Positions 1-12,345 of a stretch of DNA of 64,000 nt are shown here, piece by piece. The stretch is from Valencia hispanica. Its lineage: Eukaryota > Chordata > Actinopteri > Cyprinodontiformes > Valenciidae. Made by a program: the position numbers and the translations under genes. Under the pieces are notes generated by a model. That model was not told the DNA's origin. It saw only the letters and a program-made list of their open reading frames with translations, and ran no database searches. The first letter of the stretch is position 1; every line of letters begins with the position of its first letter. The stretch spans positions 35,308,349 to 35,372,348 of the forward strand of contig OY747721.1 of assembly GCA_963556495.2 (NCBI GenBank). The letters are read 5' to 3'.

Positions 1-2862
1 GACGGCGCACCATACGTCATTTCGTTTTATCTATGTAGCGGTTAGCTTTGGTTTAAAGCTAGCAGCGAAACGTGGTGATTTTTAACCGGAGCCAGCCAGC
101 CTTCAAAAAGAAAACATGGAGAACTGGAAGAAAAACCAGCAGGACCAGTGGCAACCAGAAGATTCAAGGAAAAGTGGCGTACTGGAGATGGCGGTGTCGT
201 AAGATACTGGTTACATTATGAACCGGAATGTGTGCAAATGAGCTGCTCCGTTTGCCGCCAGCACGCAAGAGAGAGGAACCGTAACAACTCATTTGTCATT
301 GGAAATAGAACGATGAAGCTTGAGACTATTCGAGAGCATGAAAACAGCAAATGCCATATTACCTGCACATCCGTGTCCCGGGCTCAATCAGAGTCTCAAC
401 TCGTGACACCAACAGTGTCGGCGCTAATGGCCATGTCAGAGCAAACCAGCTCAAAAATGAAGAGACCGTTTCGCACCGTACATGCCATTGGGAAGAAGGC
501 AAGGCCATTTTCCAATTTTGAGTGGATGTGCAAGTAAGTAAAACTTTAATTATATGAAATATGCTATTAATTTCAGAGGTGTAATATTGCTAATTAACTA
601 TAACAATACAAAATGTTATTAGAAAAAAAGGAAATCACTTTGAATATCATTATTGTACATTTAAAATATGCAAATGTACAAATATAGATTCATGGTATTT
701 TTGTTCTTTGCAGTCTGAATGAAAAAAAGGGAATTACTTTGGGATCAACATACAGGAATGAAAAGCAGGCCAAAGTGCTTATGCACTATATAGCAGAGGT
801 GGAAAGAAACAACATCAGAGAGAATCTAAAGAACACAAAATTTCTCTCTATAAGCACAGATGGCTCCACAGATAGTTCTGTGAAAGAGGAGGAGTTAGTG
901 TATGTTAGATTTAGTCACAAGGGCAAAATTGAGTCAACGTTTGTTGGTATCAAGTCAGTGGAGAAGGCAGACGCATCACACATAAGCCAAGCCATTAGTG
1001 CCATCATGGATGAAGTGAGTGATGACTGGGGTAGAAAACTGGTCGCTATGGGAACAGATGGAGCTTCAGTAATGACTGGAGCCAAAAATGGTGTCGTCAG
1101 TAAGTTGAAGGGTAACAGGGTCTACATCATTGGCATCCACTGCATGGCACACCGCCTTGAATTGAGCTTTTCTGATGCCATGCGCTCAAATGTGATGTTT
1201 CAGAAAGTCGAAGACCTGCTTTGTGGACTATACACCTTCTATCACACCAGTCCACTCAACAGGGCCAACCTAATTAACAGCTATCAGGCTCTCGGCCAAA
1301 GGCCATTGGTGCCCACCAGAATTGGTGTGACCCGTTGGGTAAGACAGCTGTTGTGTGCCCTGGACCACTTCCTGCGAGGATACCAGGGCCTTGTCCAGCA
1401 CCTTGAGCAGGTATTGGCTCTAGATTACAATCTAAGTAATAATAATGTGTAATCTCTTATAAGTAAAATTAGTTAGAAATGTTTTAACATGTACCATAAT
1501 CAATAGAGAGCAGTTGGTTGATCATTCGTGTTTGTTCTTTATATTTTAGATTCAATCTCCTGATGCTCAAAATATTCTAGGTGTCCAGCAGGCCAAGGCC
1601 AGAAAATACTACTCTACCATTAGGGAAGCTGTTATTGTCCGGTTTTGTGGCTTCCTGCATGACACCCTCACCCATCTGAGTAGCCTGTCTTCCTGTCTGC
1701 AGAGGTCTGTCGTCACTATAGCAGAGGCCCATGGCGCCTTGTGTTCAACACAAGCAGTACTGGAAAAATACAAAACCAGGTATGTTTATTAAAGTACTTT
1801 TAGAATTTTCTTTCTTTCAAAGTTTATACCAGAAAAGGGAAAGAAAGTGTGCTGCTGTTATTTATCAGACAGGGATCCATGATGAAAGCAACAGTTGCAA
1901 ACTGCTATGAGGGAATAACACAAGAGCAGGTGATAACAAGGCCCTCCTCAGCTCACAGAAAGAAGTGATCGACAGGCTAATTGAGAGTATGAATCACAGG
2001 TTCCAGGATGTCAGTGTAGGGATTCTGCATGCCACAAAGTTAGTCAGCTTCAGCAACTGGCCACAGTCAGGAGATGAAGAAGCAGGTTGGTTTATTAGAA
2101 GTCCAGTCAGGTTGTGAATTAAAACTGCATGCTTATTTATTTTAATGCCATGTGTTTTTACAACTGTTCTAGATTTTGGTGATGCAGAACTGGAAACACT
2201 TGTGGACCACTTCAAGCCTGTCCTGGAGACCTCTGGTATCCATGTTGAAAGGATTCCTGACCAGTGGACTGCTCTCAAGTCGCTGATGTATCAAGAGCCT
2301 GAGTCCCTGCCAAAGATGTCATGGATCGCAGTAAACAGACGCTTTCAGAATTCCTGCCCTGATTTGCTGGCATTGTTTGACCTGGTCCTGTCCCTTCTTC
2401 CCTCGACTGCTGAGTGCGAAAGAGGTTTTAGCACTATGAAGCAAGTTAAAACTGATTGGAGGTCCAATATAAGCCCTGAGGCACTTTCAGACCTTCTCAT
2501 GGGGCAACTGTGTTCTCCAGAGATCAGGGACTTTGACCCAACTAAGGCTGTAATGCTGTGGCACAAAGACTGTGTCAGAAGCAGGTGGCCAGATTTCATG
2601 GACAGAGAAAACAAGGAGTCTGTGTTAATTTAAACAGTGTTAATTAAAAAACATTTCTGAAAAATAAAAAAATCAGAAATGACTAAAAAGTTGTTTTTCT
2701 TATTAATGATGTTTTATGTCGTCACTTCTCTCCGTTTGGCTCCAACATATCATATAATAGAATAACGTGCTTTGGGTATATCTGTGTACAAAATAATTTA
2801 GAATTCCAGGCCGGTAAAAAATATGCTTGGCCGGTGAGCCAAAAATTTAATTTCGGACCCTG
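1..2862 (+). mobile_element. hAT DNA transposon, 5' end outside the window
   Basis: The block carries an intron-containing hAT transposase and ends at 2862 with a terminal inverted repeat that reads CAGGGTCCGAAATTAA on the minus strand, a hAT-type end starting CAG. The next eight bases, CTTACATC (2863-2870), would be the 3' target-site duplication. Its partner and the 5' terminal repeat lie left of base 1, so full length is unknown. An AATAAA-type signal follows the coding part near 2664. The near-intact coding part suggests a fairly young insertion. A host-domesticated copy is possible, but the terminal repeat argues for a transposon. Confidence 0.75.
116..2633 (+). pseudogene. ZNF862-like hAT transposase, five exons, two frameshifts
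   Basis: Predicted exons are about 116-533, 714-1410, 1550-1779, 1869-2085 and 2173-2633, all with GT-AG borders, and their joins keep frame. The N-terminal part has a TTF/BED-like zinc finger (CSVCRQH, then HENSKCH). The core has the RNase-H-like hAT motifs ISTDGSTDSSVKEEE, GTDGASVMTG and GIHCMAHRLELS. The last exon has the hAT dimerisation motif LLPSTAECERGFSTMKQVK and ends at a TAA. The ATG at 116 is out of frame with the zinc finger, so one indel lies near 148, and a second frame break lies near 1930 in exon 4. Family: hAT transposases related to vertebrate ZNF862 and C17orf113. The catalytic core looks intact; the breaks could be real decay or sequencing error. Confidence 0.72.
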
Positions 2863-4743
2863 CTTACATCTTTTTCAGGAACATTAAGCTGCAACAATAA
2901 CCTTGTCATCTTGCCCTAGATGCATTCACTAGACAGAGAATATATACTTAAATCCTAATTACATAATAATTTTAAACCACAACATCAGGCTTTCAAACTC
3001 AATATGTTGTTAAACATGCTGGATTTAGAGATGTTGGTGGCCCTTTGGAAAGCCAAGAGTTAAGGTCAGGGTAGACATTGTCTAGGAAACACAAACAGAT
3101 TGCTGCTTTAGTAACAGCAACTGATTTAATTCCCAATATAAAATACTCAAGATTAAAAATTACAAATGTCAACTTTAAAATAACAAGAACTATGGTTACT
3201 GCTGTCACACATTAGTGCGACATCTGATTTGCTATTAATATAAATGATAATGACTGCTTACCACAGGAAGGAAATACTTCCAACGCTGTACTTACAGTAC
3301 CAGAGCAAAAAAGCATTTTCACCATGACATTTCGTTTTTGCTTTTGTGTCACTTTCACAGGCATCCGATTTTGTTATCAAACATAATATTAGTAAATGCA
3401 AAATGCAGTTTTTAAATAAATTCAGATTTTAAAAAGGAAAAAACAAAGCTATCAAAAGCAAAGCAGGCTTAGGTTAAAATATAACTGCCACCACTGTTAA
3501 ACCATAATTTAACTGTAATCAACAACATTCTTTAGGTTCCGTTTTATTTGCCGTATCAGGACTGATTGCTGCCAAACCCCTTGAACATAGAAATCACTGA
3601 AACAGAACCCATCAAAAGCAAAATGCAGTACACCACCTGGTAGAGAGGCTGGTAGACAATGCCCTGTATGATGAATCATACAGATTATGAGCACATCCAA
3701 CTGTGTGAGCTTAATATGAGAATAACTCTGTCACACAACACAACTTGTCTGCATGTCTTGTTGCTCCAGGAGAATTGCGTCAAACTTCCAACCGACCTGT
3801 CAGATTGACAATGAACAGACAGCATATTGTGGGTCTTAATTATTAGAGCTGAATGCTAAAAAGAGGGAGAAAGTGAAAAGTAGACAGCAGTAAAGTGAGC
3901 ATGGCTGCCAGAACAGGACACAAACAGACATTGTTTACAGCAGCAGATGTCTGATGTTTGCCATTTGATGTATTTAACTTTGGTTGGGAGAGTGTGGACT
4001 TGGTGGTCAGTGCACCTGTTACAGCTGAACAGCCACAGATCACAGAGAGATGATCTCTTCTGCCTAAAACAGCCAATAACCATGCTGTGTACCCATCACT
4101 GTTCATGATTCAACAATAGGAAAGAGACTGGGCACTTATGGGGGACTTCCAAGATTAAAAAGAAGCCACTGTTGGTCAAAAAGAACACAAAGAGGCGTCT
4201 ATTTCCCCCCAAAACCTCTTCATTTTGATGATCCTCAAAGTAGGGATGGGTGACATGACAAAAATAACGTCATGCTTTTCTTTGTAACAGTAAATTCACG
4301 ATCACAATGTCTCTACATGCTCTGATGTGCCTGAATTAATACTATTGTGCAAACACAAGAAAGCTAAGCTTCCTCTACAGAGACGTAAAGGACTCATTGC
4401 CAGTTCTCACAAATGCTTGACAGCAGTTGTTGTCACCAATGGTGGCACAGCCACTTCTTTGATTTAGGTGTAAATCCAACGTGTACTCACAATTTTAGCA
4501 GTGTCCTCGTACCATCACACCATGAACAAAACATGAGTAACATCCTCTCTGTTCCCTAATGCTCTCTGGTTGCTATGGTAACGTTTAAACATGCCTTGAC
4601 AATAAAATACACCACGAAAGTGCATGAAAAATACAACTCAATGCTGAATCAGTGGGAGGCCTGTGCCTGTTTTAAACAGCTCTATCTAGTGCTAAAGGGA
4701 GACATTGACACCCTATGTTGTTGCTTATGTCCAGTCTGCTCCA
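2863..4743. other. AT-rich stretch without recognisable gene
   Basis: No coding exon or RNA gene was recognised. The only transposon-like mark is TAGGGATGGGTGACATGAC near 4243-4262, which resembles a hAT terminal repeat; I could not find its partner. If RAB26 continues to the left, this lies in its second intron. Confidence 0.4.
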
Positions 4744-5112
4744 TTAAAGTATTTTTTTGGTTGTTGTCACTGCAAAAGACTCTGCTTCACACAGACAGGA
4801 TGTTGAAAGAGGCAACAGGGTTTTCAGTGATGTTGTGCTGATCTCAGGGTATCCTGCCAGGGCTTTAATCCAGAACACCAGCAGAGCTGTAGTCTCAAAC
4901 ATACTTAAGATCGCCATCATTTGCGATCTCCAGCAGTTGATCTTCTTGCACAAACATGCTGAATTCACCTGCTTGGTTGACAAATGGGTCAGGAATTCAT
5001 TGCTGAGCAGTTCGTGGATCTTTTGTGGTTGAGAAGTAGCGCTTGGACTCTTTTGAAAGTCAAGACAGGTGATTGTGCGCCATCTGGGAGAATGAAGGCT
5101 CGGACTCAGCAT
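4744..5112 (-). pseudogene. hAT transposase C-terminal remnant (ZBED5/FAM200-like)
   Basis: The minus strand reads a segment ending GYPEISTTSLKTLLPLSTSC followed by LCEAESFAVTT. This matches the C-terminal dimerisation region of ZBED5/FAM200-type hAT transposases, where a similar YPEL..LPFSTTYLCE.GFS motif occurs. Only this last part is left; no zinc finger or catalytic core is readable beside it. It is a different hAT lineage from the element at the window start. Its ends were not found. Confidence 0.55.
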
Positions 5113-5772
5113 CTTCCAAAATTCCCACTAATGTTGGAATCATGTCAAAAATACTGCTGTCCGCAAGAATCCAGTTTGGGTACAAATTAGCTACTTTATC
5201 CAGCAACTGACTTTGTTGCACAAGTAAACAGGTTTTGCAAAGACCTTTAACTAATTTTGCTAGCTGGTGGGTTTATTGTTAGCAGAAATGTTAAAACCAG
5301 ACCGAGACAAACATTTGACATGCGTCAAGAATGAATCATAGACAGATGTAATGGGGGGAAAATTGTCATTTTTCAAAAATGAGCATAGTTCAGACTCTGT
5401 TATTTATTCTTTCTGTGCAGCCGAGTACCAAATGACTGGTGCCTGGGGGTTGGGGAACCCTGGTTTAGGGGATATTTATGTTTTCAAAGAGAGCCTGGCT
5501 GGTTTGAATGGCTTTTTTCCTTAATCTAATTCATTTTCCTAAGTATCATTTCAAAACTTCATTTAGTTTTTATTTGGTAAATCAAATTTGGAAGTGGAAC
5601 AAGAAAGCAGAATATGAAGCAGTATGTACAGTAAGATGCTTATCCCTTCTCATGGCTCCATATAATTTCTTATGTAGCATAGCTGTTTTGGACAACTTGG
5701 AATCAACGTTACCAAAATCACCATTCTCAAGGATGAAGTCGACTTGAAGCCCCCAGATTTTAATTGCATCTA
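5113..5772. other. No recognisable feature
   Basis: Non-coding stretch between the hAT remnant and the LINE. I see no gene, RNA or repeat end that I can support. Confidence 0.4.
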
Positions 5773-5807
5773 CAGCTACCCCACGACGAGGCACCCCACC
5801 ACTAGGC

Positions 5808-6692
5808 GTAATATCTACATGCTCCCACTAACCCAGATTACAACCACCAATAAGATTAGCTACCATAACTATGCAGATGATGCTCAGCTCTACATTACGT
5901 TGTCACCAGGTGACTTTGAACCCATCCAAACCCTAAGTAAATGCATCGAGCAAATCAATAAATGGATGTGCCATAACTTTTTCCAGCTGAACAGAAACAA
6001 AACAGAAGTAATTACTTTTGGACCTAAAGAGGAACGATCAATAGTCGGCACACAGCTTCAGTTAATACCGCTAGAAACTACTGATCAGGCCTGAAATCTA
6101 GGTGTAGTTATGGACTCAGACCTGAACCTCCAGGTCCACATAAAGGCAATAGTGTCCTCACTAGAACCAGGAAAGTAGAGCACATCACATCAGTTCTAAA
6201 GTCCTTACACTGGCTCCCTGTAGCTCAGAGAATAGACTTCAAAATACTTTTGTTAGTTTATAAATCATGGAATGGCTTAGCACCAAAGTCTGTTAAAGAT
6301 CTACTGTTACTATACTAACCCACCAGACCACTCAGGTCCTCTAATTCCAGTCTACTCTACATCCTTAGAATCAGAACCAAACATGGAGAAGCAGCTTTCA
6401 GTTTATATGCTCCTCTAATCTGGAACAAACTTCCAGACAACTGCAAAGCTGCTGAAACACAGTTCTTTTAAATCACAACTAAAAACGTATGTTTAGAGCT
6501 GCCTTTGAGTAATGCTTTCATGTATCATATGTTATGTGTATGCTTCTTGCTTTATTGCTGTTTTTACTTTATATCCTTTTTCTGTGTTTTACTGCTATTT
6601 TTATTGTACCCCTTAATCATGTAAAGCACCTTGAATTACCTTGTTTTTGAAAGTGGGCTATACAAATAAAATTGCCTTGCCTAGGCACAGCT
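5808..6692 (+). mobile_element. 5'-truncated LINE (L2/CR1-like) with target-site duplication
   Basis: The plus strand shows the reverse transcriptase box [20 protein letters not shown], then [20 protein letters not shown] and NLGVVMDSDLNLQ. After an internal deletion it continues with the C-terminal region (SLHWLPVAQRIDFKILLLVYKS, then [20 protein letters not shown]). The 3' tail (GTAAAGCACCTTGAATT, ending with AAATAAAATTGCCTTGCC) is typical of fish L2-like LINEs. Stops and a frame jump make it dead. ACCCCACCACTAGGC occurs at 5793-5807 and 6693-6707, consistent with a target-site duplication. The endonuclease and 5' end are missing. A related 3' end lies at 39497-39910 on the minus strand. 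Confidence 0.75.
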
Positions 6693-6707
6693 ACCCCACC
6701 ACTAGGC

Positions 6708-8272
6708 AGTTGCGTCAGGAGGGTGCAAAAACAGGGGCTTGCTTCTCCCATATGTCCGCCACAATATTAATTTTTCTTCCATCAGACAAATTTAAAAAGT
6801 TTGTTCATTTTCATTGTTTTTCAAACTTGCTTTTGAAAATTAAATATTAATGAAAATATTAATATTAAATATTAACAAGTAACAAGTCTGCAACAGAGCT
6901 ACACACAAGCAAAGAACGAAACAGCATCACAGGTTCTTTTTTAGATAAATCTTACTTTAAACTAGCAAAGCAAAAAACTGGTCAAGAAAGAAAATTACAA
7001 TTAAATTGTATATTTTCCAGGGATCCGAATCTAGATCTTAACATCATTCTATTTGTTATACATGAAATAATTCAAAGTGCTTCATTTACAGCCAAAGCCA
7101 TTGGAATGAACAGCACAGATCTAGTAGTGATGTGAAGGGCAGGAACAAAAACATGTTTTGCCAAAAGTAAACGCGCCAATGACTGCAGGACCTTTATCCA
7201 TTTTTATTCTTACAGAGCAAGAAGCATGATTTTGTTCTACTGCATGGGGCAGAATCTTTTATCATACCAGTTTCAGTTGTATCTGTAGGAAAGCAGCATT
7301 AGCTGAATCCAAGTAGGACTGTCAATGCAGTAAACTGTCCTGATTTGACATTTCATTTTATGATATTCTAGTCAAAAATGCTCTGAAATAATTAAAGTTC
7401 TGTTGCATAAAAGCCTTTTTCAAACAGATTCACTCCCCATGAAAAACTGTTCTGCAGTATATCTGAATTAGATACAGTGCCAGATTTAATGGTACCCCTG
7501 TTAAAGATGTCCTGAAAGCCATAAACTGAATTCATATGTCATTATAGTAGCTTAATCTTATTGACATTTTTATTGGGGTTTTATTCAGTGAAGAAAAATA
7601 AAACGTGTTAAATAACCCCCAGTGGCACAGTACCCTGTGACTCAATACATTGTATGACTAATTTTCTCCTACTCATACACCCTTTCATTAGGTTGGACCA
7701 CAGAGAGAGAGAAGAATCTTTGACCTTTCCTCTTTACACAATATCCGACATTGGTACGTCTTATCCAGTGATCAGACTATAGACCACAGCTTTGCACCCC
7801 TACCAAGCATTTCTTGTCTGTTACCAGAGTCATTTTTCACGTTCAAATGTTGCTAAGTGTAGGGCTATGATTGAAGGTAATGTTCTATACCCAATACAGG
7901 TAAAGAACATCATTACCTGCTGCACCAGATATGTAGTTCATCTATTAAAATGCCACTGGGGCTTCGTGTACATCTGACAATTTAAGAATGAAATGTTTTT
8001 GTACGCCTACTGGTGCAAGAGTGTAAAATAATAAAACAAAGACTACACACGGGCCCACACACAGCTTTTTCCTATTTCTTTCCTCTACAAAATACACATT
8101 TCTTTTCAGCTGCAATAACCTGTACTCAAATCGCATTAAACAGAAATTATATTTCATCTGAAATATGATAGGTTACACCATGAACCACATCTTGAGACTA
8201 ATCCTATTTATAAACTAAAAAGGTACAAAACTAGTTATAAATTTGACTACCTTGTCAACTATAGTATCATAT
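6708..8272. other. No recognisable feature
   Basis: AT-rich sequence between the LINE and a SINE. No exon, RNA gene or repeat boundary was recognised on either strand. Confidence 0.4.
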
Positions 8273-8410
8273 GGGTGCGACTGTGGCTCAGGTGTTTGTC
8301 CCGTAATTGGGGGGTTGCCGGTTCGAATCCTGGCTGTCTCAGCCGTTGTGTCCTTGGGCAAGACACTTCACCCTGTTGCCGGCTTGACTCAAAAAGCGCT
8401 ATACAAATGC
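8273..8410 (+). mobile_element. tRNA-derived SINE
   Basis: A box-A-like stretch, TGGCTCAGGTG (8284-8294), and a perfect B box, GGTTCGAATCC (8320-8330), form an internal Pol III promoter. They are followed by TGTCCTTGGGCAAGACACTT and AAAGCGCTATACAAATGCAG, a body and tail common in teleost SINEs. Target-site duplications were not resolved. Confidence 0.65.
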
Positions 8411-9238
8411 AGGCCATCATACCACAAGTGAGAAGTACACAGGTGGTACACTGCACATGTGTAGGTTTATTCTCTGTAACACTGAGCAAGGAAACTTTAA
8501 ACAGACACAAAAACTTATAACATGATAAAATTGTCAGAGTCCTTTCTCTTTTTTTTCATAAAAAGGTAAAATAAAAGAACGAAAAGGTATCTGGTTGCTC
8601 TGCAAAAGGAAACCATCACTTTAAATAATCTAGACTTGTAAAGTCTGATCATAAGTTAAGTACAAATTACTCTGAAAACATTGCCTGTATGTTTGGTTTA
8701 TACTTAACCCTCTGGGGTCCAGGATGTAAATGGACGTTTTTGACTCATTTTGATTTTACCTTTATGATTCCTAATAAAAAGCATTGATATTGCCTTATGT
8801 GGTATCATTTTTTTCAGCACAACCTGGACTGGCTAAATTTATACTGTTTTCTTTTGTCTGGACATACTATGATTGCATCATGGAGCTCAAACCACACAAA
8901 CAAAATCAGAGTTGGAAAAAAAGTTTATTTTTTTACTGTAAAACTGAAACGTGTGTGACAAATGTTTTTTATAATTTAGAATGCCAAAGTGTACTGTAAA
9001 TTTCTAAAAATTATGAACAAATATAGCAAACAACAACGTTTTATAAAATTATTAGCAGGAAAATGAAAGAAACTTTTCATTCGTTTTCGTACAACTATTT
9101 ACACAGGTCAAAACAAGATGCCAAAAAATATATAATTGTGCCAAAAGAAATGATAATGCTGCTGATCCCTTATCAATATTTGAACACATATTTACAGAAG
9201 GATCGGAGTTTCTTTTTTCAAGAGAACACAAAGATTTA

Positions 9239-9550
9239 TCAGTGCCACTCCAAGAAGCAGTTTCTGTCCACCAGTAAGCAGAGGGACACATCACAGGGCT
9301 GGCACTTCCATGAAGCGTCATTCAATCTCTCTTTTGATCTCCGAGCAGCTGACTCTGTGCCTGCCAGGACCTCATCTTCCTCTTCTTGACCCGACTCCTT
9401 ATTCTCAGTGTCTAAGAGAAAGGATCGATCTGCCACATCGTCATCAAAACCCTCGCTATCTGCCCCAGACTCTGGCTGCGAGTCTCCCTCTTTGCATTCC
9501 ATCTCTAAAAACAGCCGAGCTGCCTGCTGGACATTCATCCGTCGCATCAT
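9239..9550 (-). pseudogene. piggyBac transposase with most of the protein deleted
   Basis: The reading frame of 103 codons starts MMRRMNVQQAARLFLEMECK, runs through an acidic stretch (about residues 20-65, with SGQEEEDEVLAG) and ends CQPCDVSLCLLVDRNCFLEW-H-stop. The acidic head fits a piggyBac N-terminus. The cysteine-rich ending fits the C-terminal zinc-finger tail of PGBD4-like transposases, including the RNCF..WH finish. The DDD catalytic domain, normally several hundred residues, is absent, so N- and C-terminal pieces have been joined by a large in-frame deletion. It cannot be an active transposase, although an acidic head with a DNA-end-binding tail could in principle still bind terminal repeats. 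Confidence 0.7.
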
Positions 9551-9754
9551 CTTTATACATGAAAAAACCCACTCAACTACAGAGAAATTACAATCTAAAT
9601 GTCACAGATTGATCCAATAGCTAAAGATTGTCGTCAATGTTTATCTCACTGCTTACCGTTATTGCATTCGCGCCCCTACTCCATTCCCACGTTACACCTA
9701 ATCATTAATTTTTTGCGCAGTTACTCACGCAACCTTTTGTTTATCAACAACAAA

Positions 9755-10323
9755 ATCCGTGCTGAGCCTGGGTAGGGTCTAGGGTGGGCCTGGGGTTTCG
9801 GGGCTCTGGGTCGCCGCGCAATGCGGGAGGAGGGGGGCTGAACTCAATCAGGGTGTCTAGTGTCTTTTGTGTTCTGATAGTAGAGCGAATGTCAGGGTGG
9901 GTATAGCTCTCCTTCTGGGATGGGGCTGGGGGGACTGCCTTGGGGTCTGTGGGGCTTGGTGGTGCTGTGGCCGTGGGCCCCGGGTTGAACGTGCCAAGGC
10001 CTCTTTACCACTCATATAGGGTCTTGGGGCATGGGCACATCCCTGGGGTGCGAAGAGGGGTTTCCCTCCTCGCTATCCCGTGGCGGCCTGGATCCCAATT
10101 TTACTATACAACTTATACACGCCCAGTCATAACATTTTCATGAGACACATGTAGGGACTTTGGGGTGGGCACACTTTTCGGCATCCAGAGGGTGAGCTGT
10201 TCAATCAGCTTTACCTCTGGTGCCGGTGCCCACTGTTAAACCGCATATAGACACTGAGGGCTCGAGGTGGGGGATGTGTGGCTGCCTTCCCCACATCCCA
10301 CCCCTCTGTTTTTTGGGGGTTTT
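9755..10323. other. G-rich block next to the foldback arm
   Basis: The plus strand is strongly G-rich and resembles in composition the 11360-11960 half of the foldback core. It has no coding pattern. It may be part of the same inserted element, in which case the true left end is near 9755 and the arms are internal. Confidence 0.35.
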
Positions 10324-12345
10324 TTACGTGTCCTGTTTGGCAGTGTGGAGCTCAGAATTGGTGTCTGAGTACCAAGTAGAAGCCCTACAGATTTACTTTC
10401 ACAAGCGGAGCAGTACAGCTTTTGCTATAGTCCTCCACTTGATATATGTGTGAAAAATCTTTATTATAAATTGTTTGGGTTTTTATTTCCTGATGTTATG
10501 GACACGGAGACGGAAAATTAAGGAGAAGAAAGAAGGAAGATGAAGAAGAGAGGTAGGAAACTTAAAGTCAAGAGAGAGGGTGAGTTGAAAATACAAGAGA
10601 GGAAGGGGAACAAAGAAAACACAGGAAGACATTGAAGTCTGCCTCCATACCCACAGGACGGCAGAGAGAGGGGGAAAAACAAAACAAAACACGAGAAAAG
10701 GAACATCGACAAAACAAAACAAACATTGTGAACTAAGAATTAAACAACCACATCACAAAAAAATAGATATAAAAATACAACAACAATGTCACAGAAAAAC
10801 TCATGGTACCGATTAATCAAGCTCTAGTAATGATAACCTCAGCCCAAGAATATATCCTTAAACACCAGAGACCCCACATCTATGTGTGTGTGTTAGCATG
10901 CTGGTGCATATAAGGTTTCTCCATAAGAGTGTTCGATAGTTGGTGTGAGCAGGCATCAATCTGTCTCCCAGGAATCGATGCAGACATGAAGGAGATCGGA
11001 GCAAAGACGTCCAAAGGACCCCCAGAGCACCAGGCGGACCCAGCGGGGCCGACCGCATCCCCCAAGAGTGGAGCAAAGGAGAACCCCAGGGGAACGTACA
11101 GCGCCTACTATGCAGGGGCCCGGGGGGCAGCAGTGACGAGCCCATGGGCCCCTGGGCTCGTCCCGGTCAATGGACCGGGAGAGCCGGGGCCCAGGGGCAC
11201 CCCACCCCCCAGCAGGGACACGACAAGGGACCGGCCGACGAGGGGCCCCCGGCACTGCAGGGGCCGCGGCCGGGCCACCCCTCTGTTTTCAAATGCACAT
11301 TATAACAACACGCATCAACACCATATTAGAGCGGGAGGACAGAGGCTAGGGGTCTTTCCACACCCCTGTTCGGTATGGGCCATCAGGGGTTGGGGTACGG
11401 AGGAGGAACAGGTGGTCTGGTGGGGGTCCTAGGCTGGTGGGCTGCTTCGCCACTATGGGGCCCTTGGCGGTCTGCTTGTCTCCGTCCTAGAAGGTAGGGG
11501 ATCCATCTCCTGGGTCCGGGGGCTGGTTGCGCTACCGGGGCATTGGTACCTGGATCTGGGAGCATAAAGTGTGTATGGGGTGTGTGAGTGAGGGTACAGC
11601 ATCATTTCTTGGGTGTCTTGGTGTGTCAGTGAGAGTGTATGTGTTTAAGAGGGAGGGAACGTATGACTGTGTCTGTATGTCTTTGTCTGCCTGTCAGGTT
11701 GGGTCTTGGGCTGCCCTCTCGCCTGGCGCACCTCAGGCCTTACATCTAATGGGGGACCTATTTCCCCTCCGTCACTCCCTTCCAGTGACTGATGCCCCTG
11801 CCCACTGGTGCGTCGGTGGTCAGTCCGGTTCGGACCTGGTGCGTGCCTGGTCGGGCCGGTGTGTGGGTCGCCAATGTGGTGGGCTGATGTCTTCCTTTGG
11901 TTGGTTGGGGCACCTCTTTCGGTGGTGCCAGGTTTGGGATTGTTGGGTGGTGCCTGTTCGGTGGCTAGATATTGATTAATCGGTACCATGAGTTTTTCTG
12001 TGACATTGTTGTTGCATTTTAATATCCATTTTTATACACAACCACATTACAATTTTGTGTGATGTGGTTCTGTAGTTCTTAATACAATAAAGGAACAAAC
12101 CAAACATTTTGAACTGTTTTGTTTTTTCCCCCTCTCTCTGCCTCTTCCGTGTCAGTGTCCATAACATCAGGAAATAAAACCCACAGCAATTCATAATAAA
12201 TATTTTTCACACATATATATCAAGTGGAGTACTATAGGCAAAGCTATAGTGCTCCACTTGTGAAAGTAAATCTGTTGGGCTTCTACTTGTTACTCTGACA
12301 CAAATTCTGAGCTCCACACTGCCAAACAGGACACGTTAAAAAACA
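10324..12345. mobile_element. Long-inverted-repeat (foldback) element with GC-rich core
   Basis: The left arm (10324-10824) is repeated in reverse complement in the right arm (11963-12345). Examples are GTGTCCTGTTTGGCAGTGTG against CACACTGCCAAACAGGACAC, and CTCATGGTACCGATTAATCA against TGATTAATCGGTACCATGAG. The left arm has about 160 extra purine-rich bases (about 10520-10660). The core, about 10825-11962, is unusually GC-rich (especially 10980-11280) and then G/T-rich on the plus strand. A 167-codon frame at 10929-11432 is proline/glycine-rich and unlike any domain I know, so I treat it as compositional. The superfamily is not recognised. It lies inside the piggyBac element. Confidence 0.65.

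Noticed and set aside
1994..2614. Minus-strand frames opposite the hAT transposase
   Set aside because: The plus strand carries the clear hAT dimerisation exon; the minus frames are shadows.
10929..11432. 167-codon plus-strand frame rich in Pro, Gly and Arg
   Set aside because: It sits in the GC-rich core of the foldback element, where stop codons are rare; no domain or codon pattern supports it.
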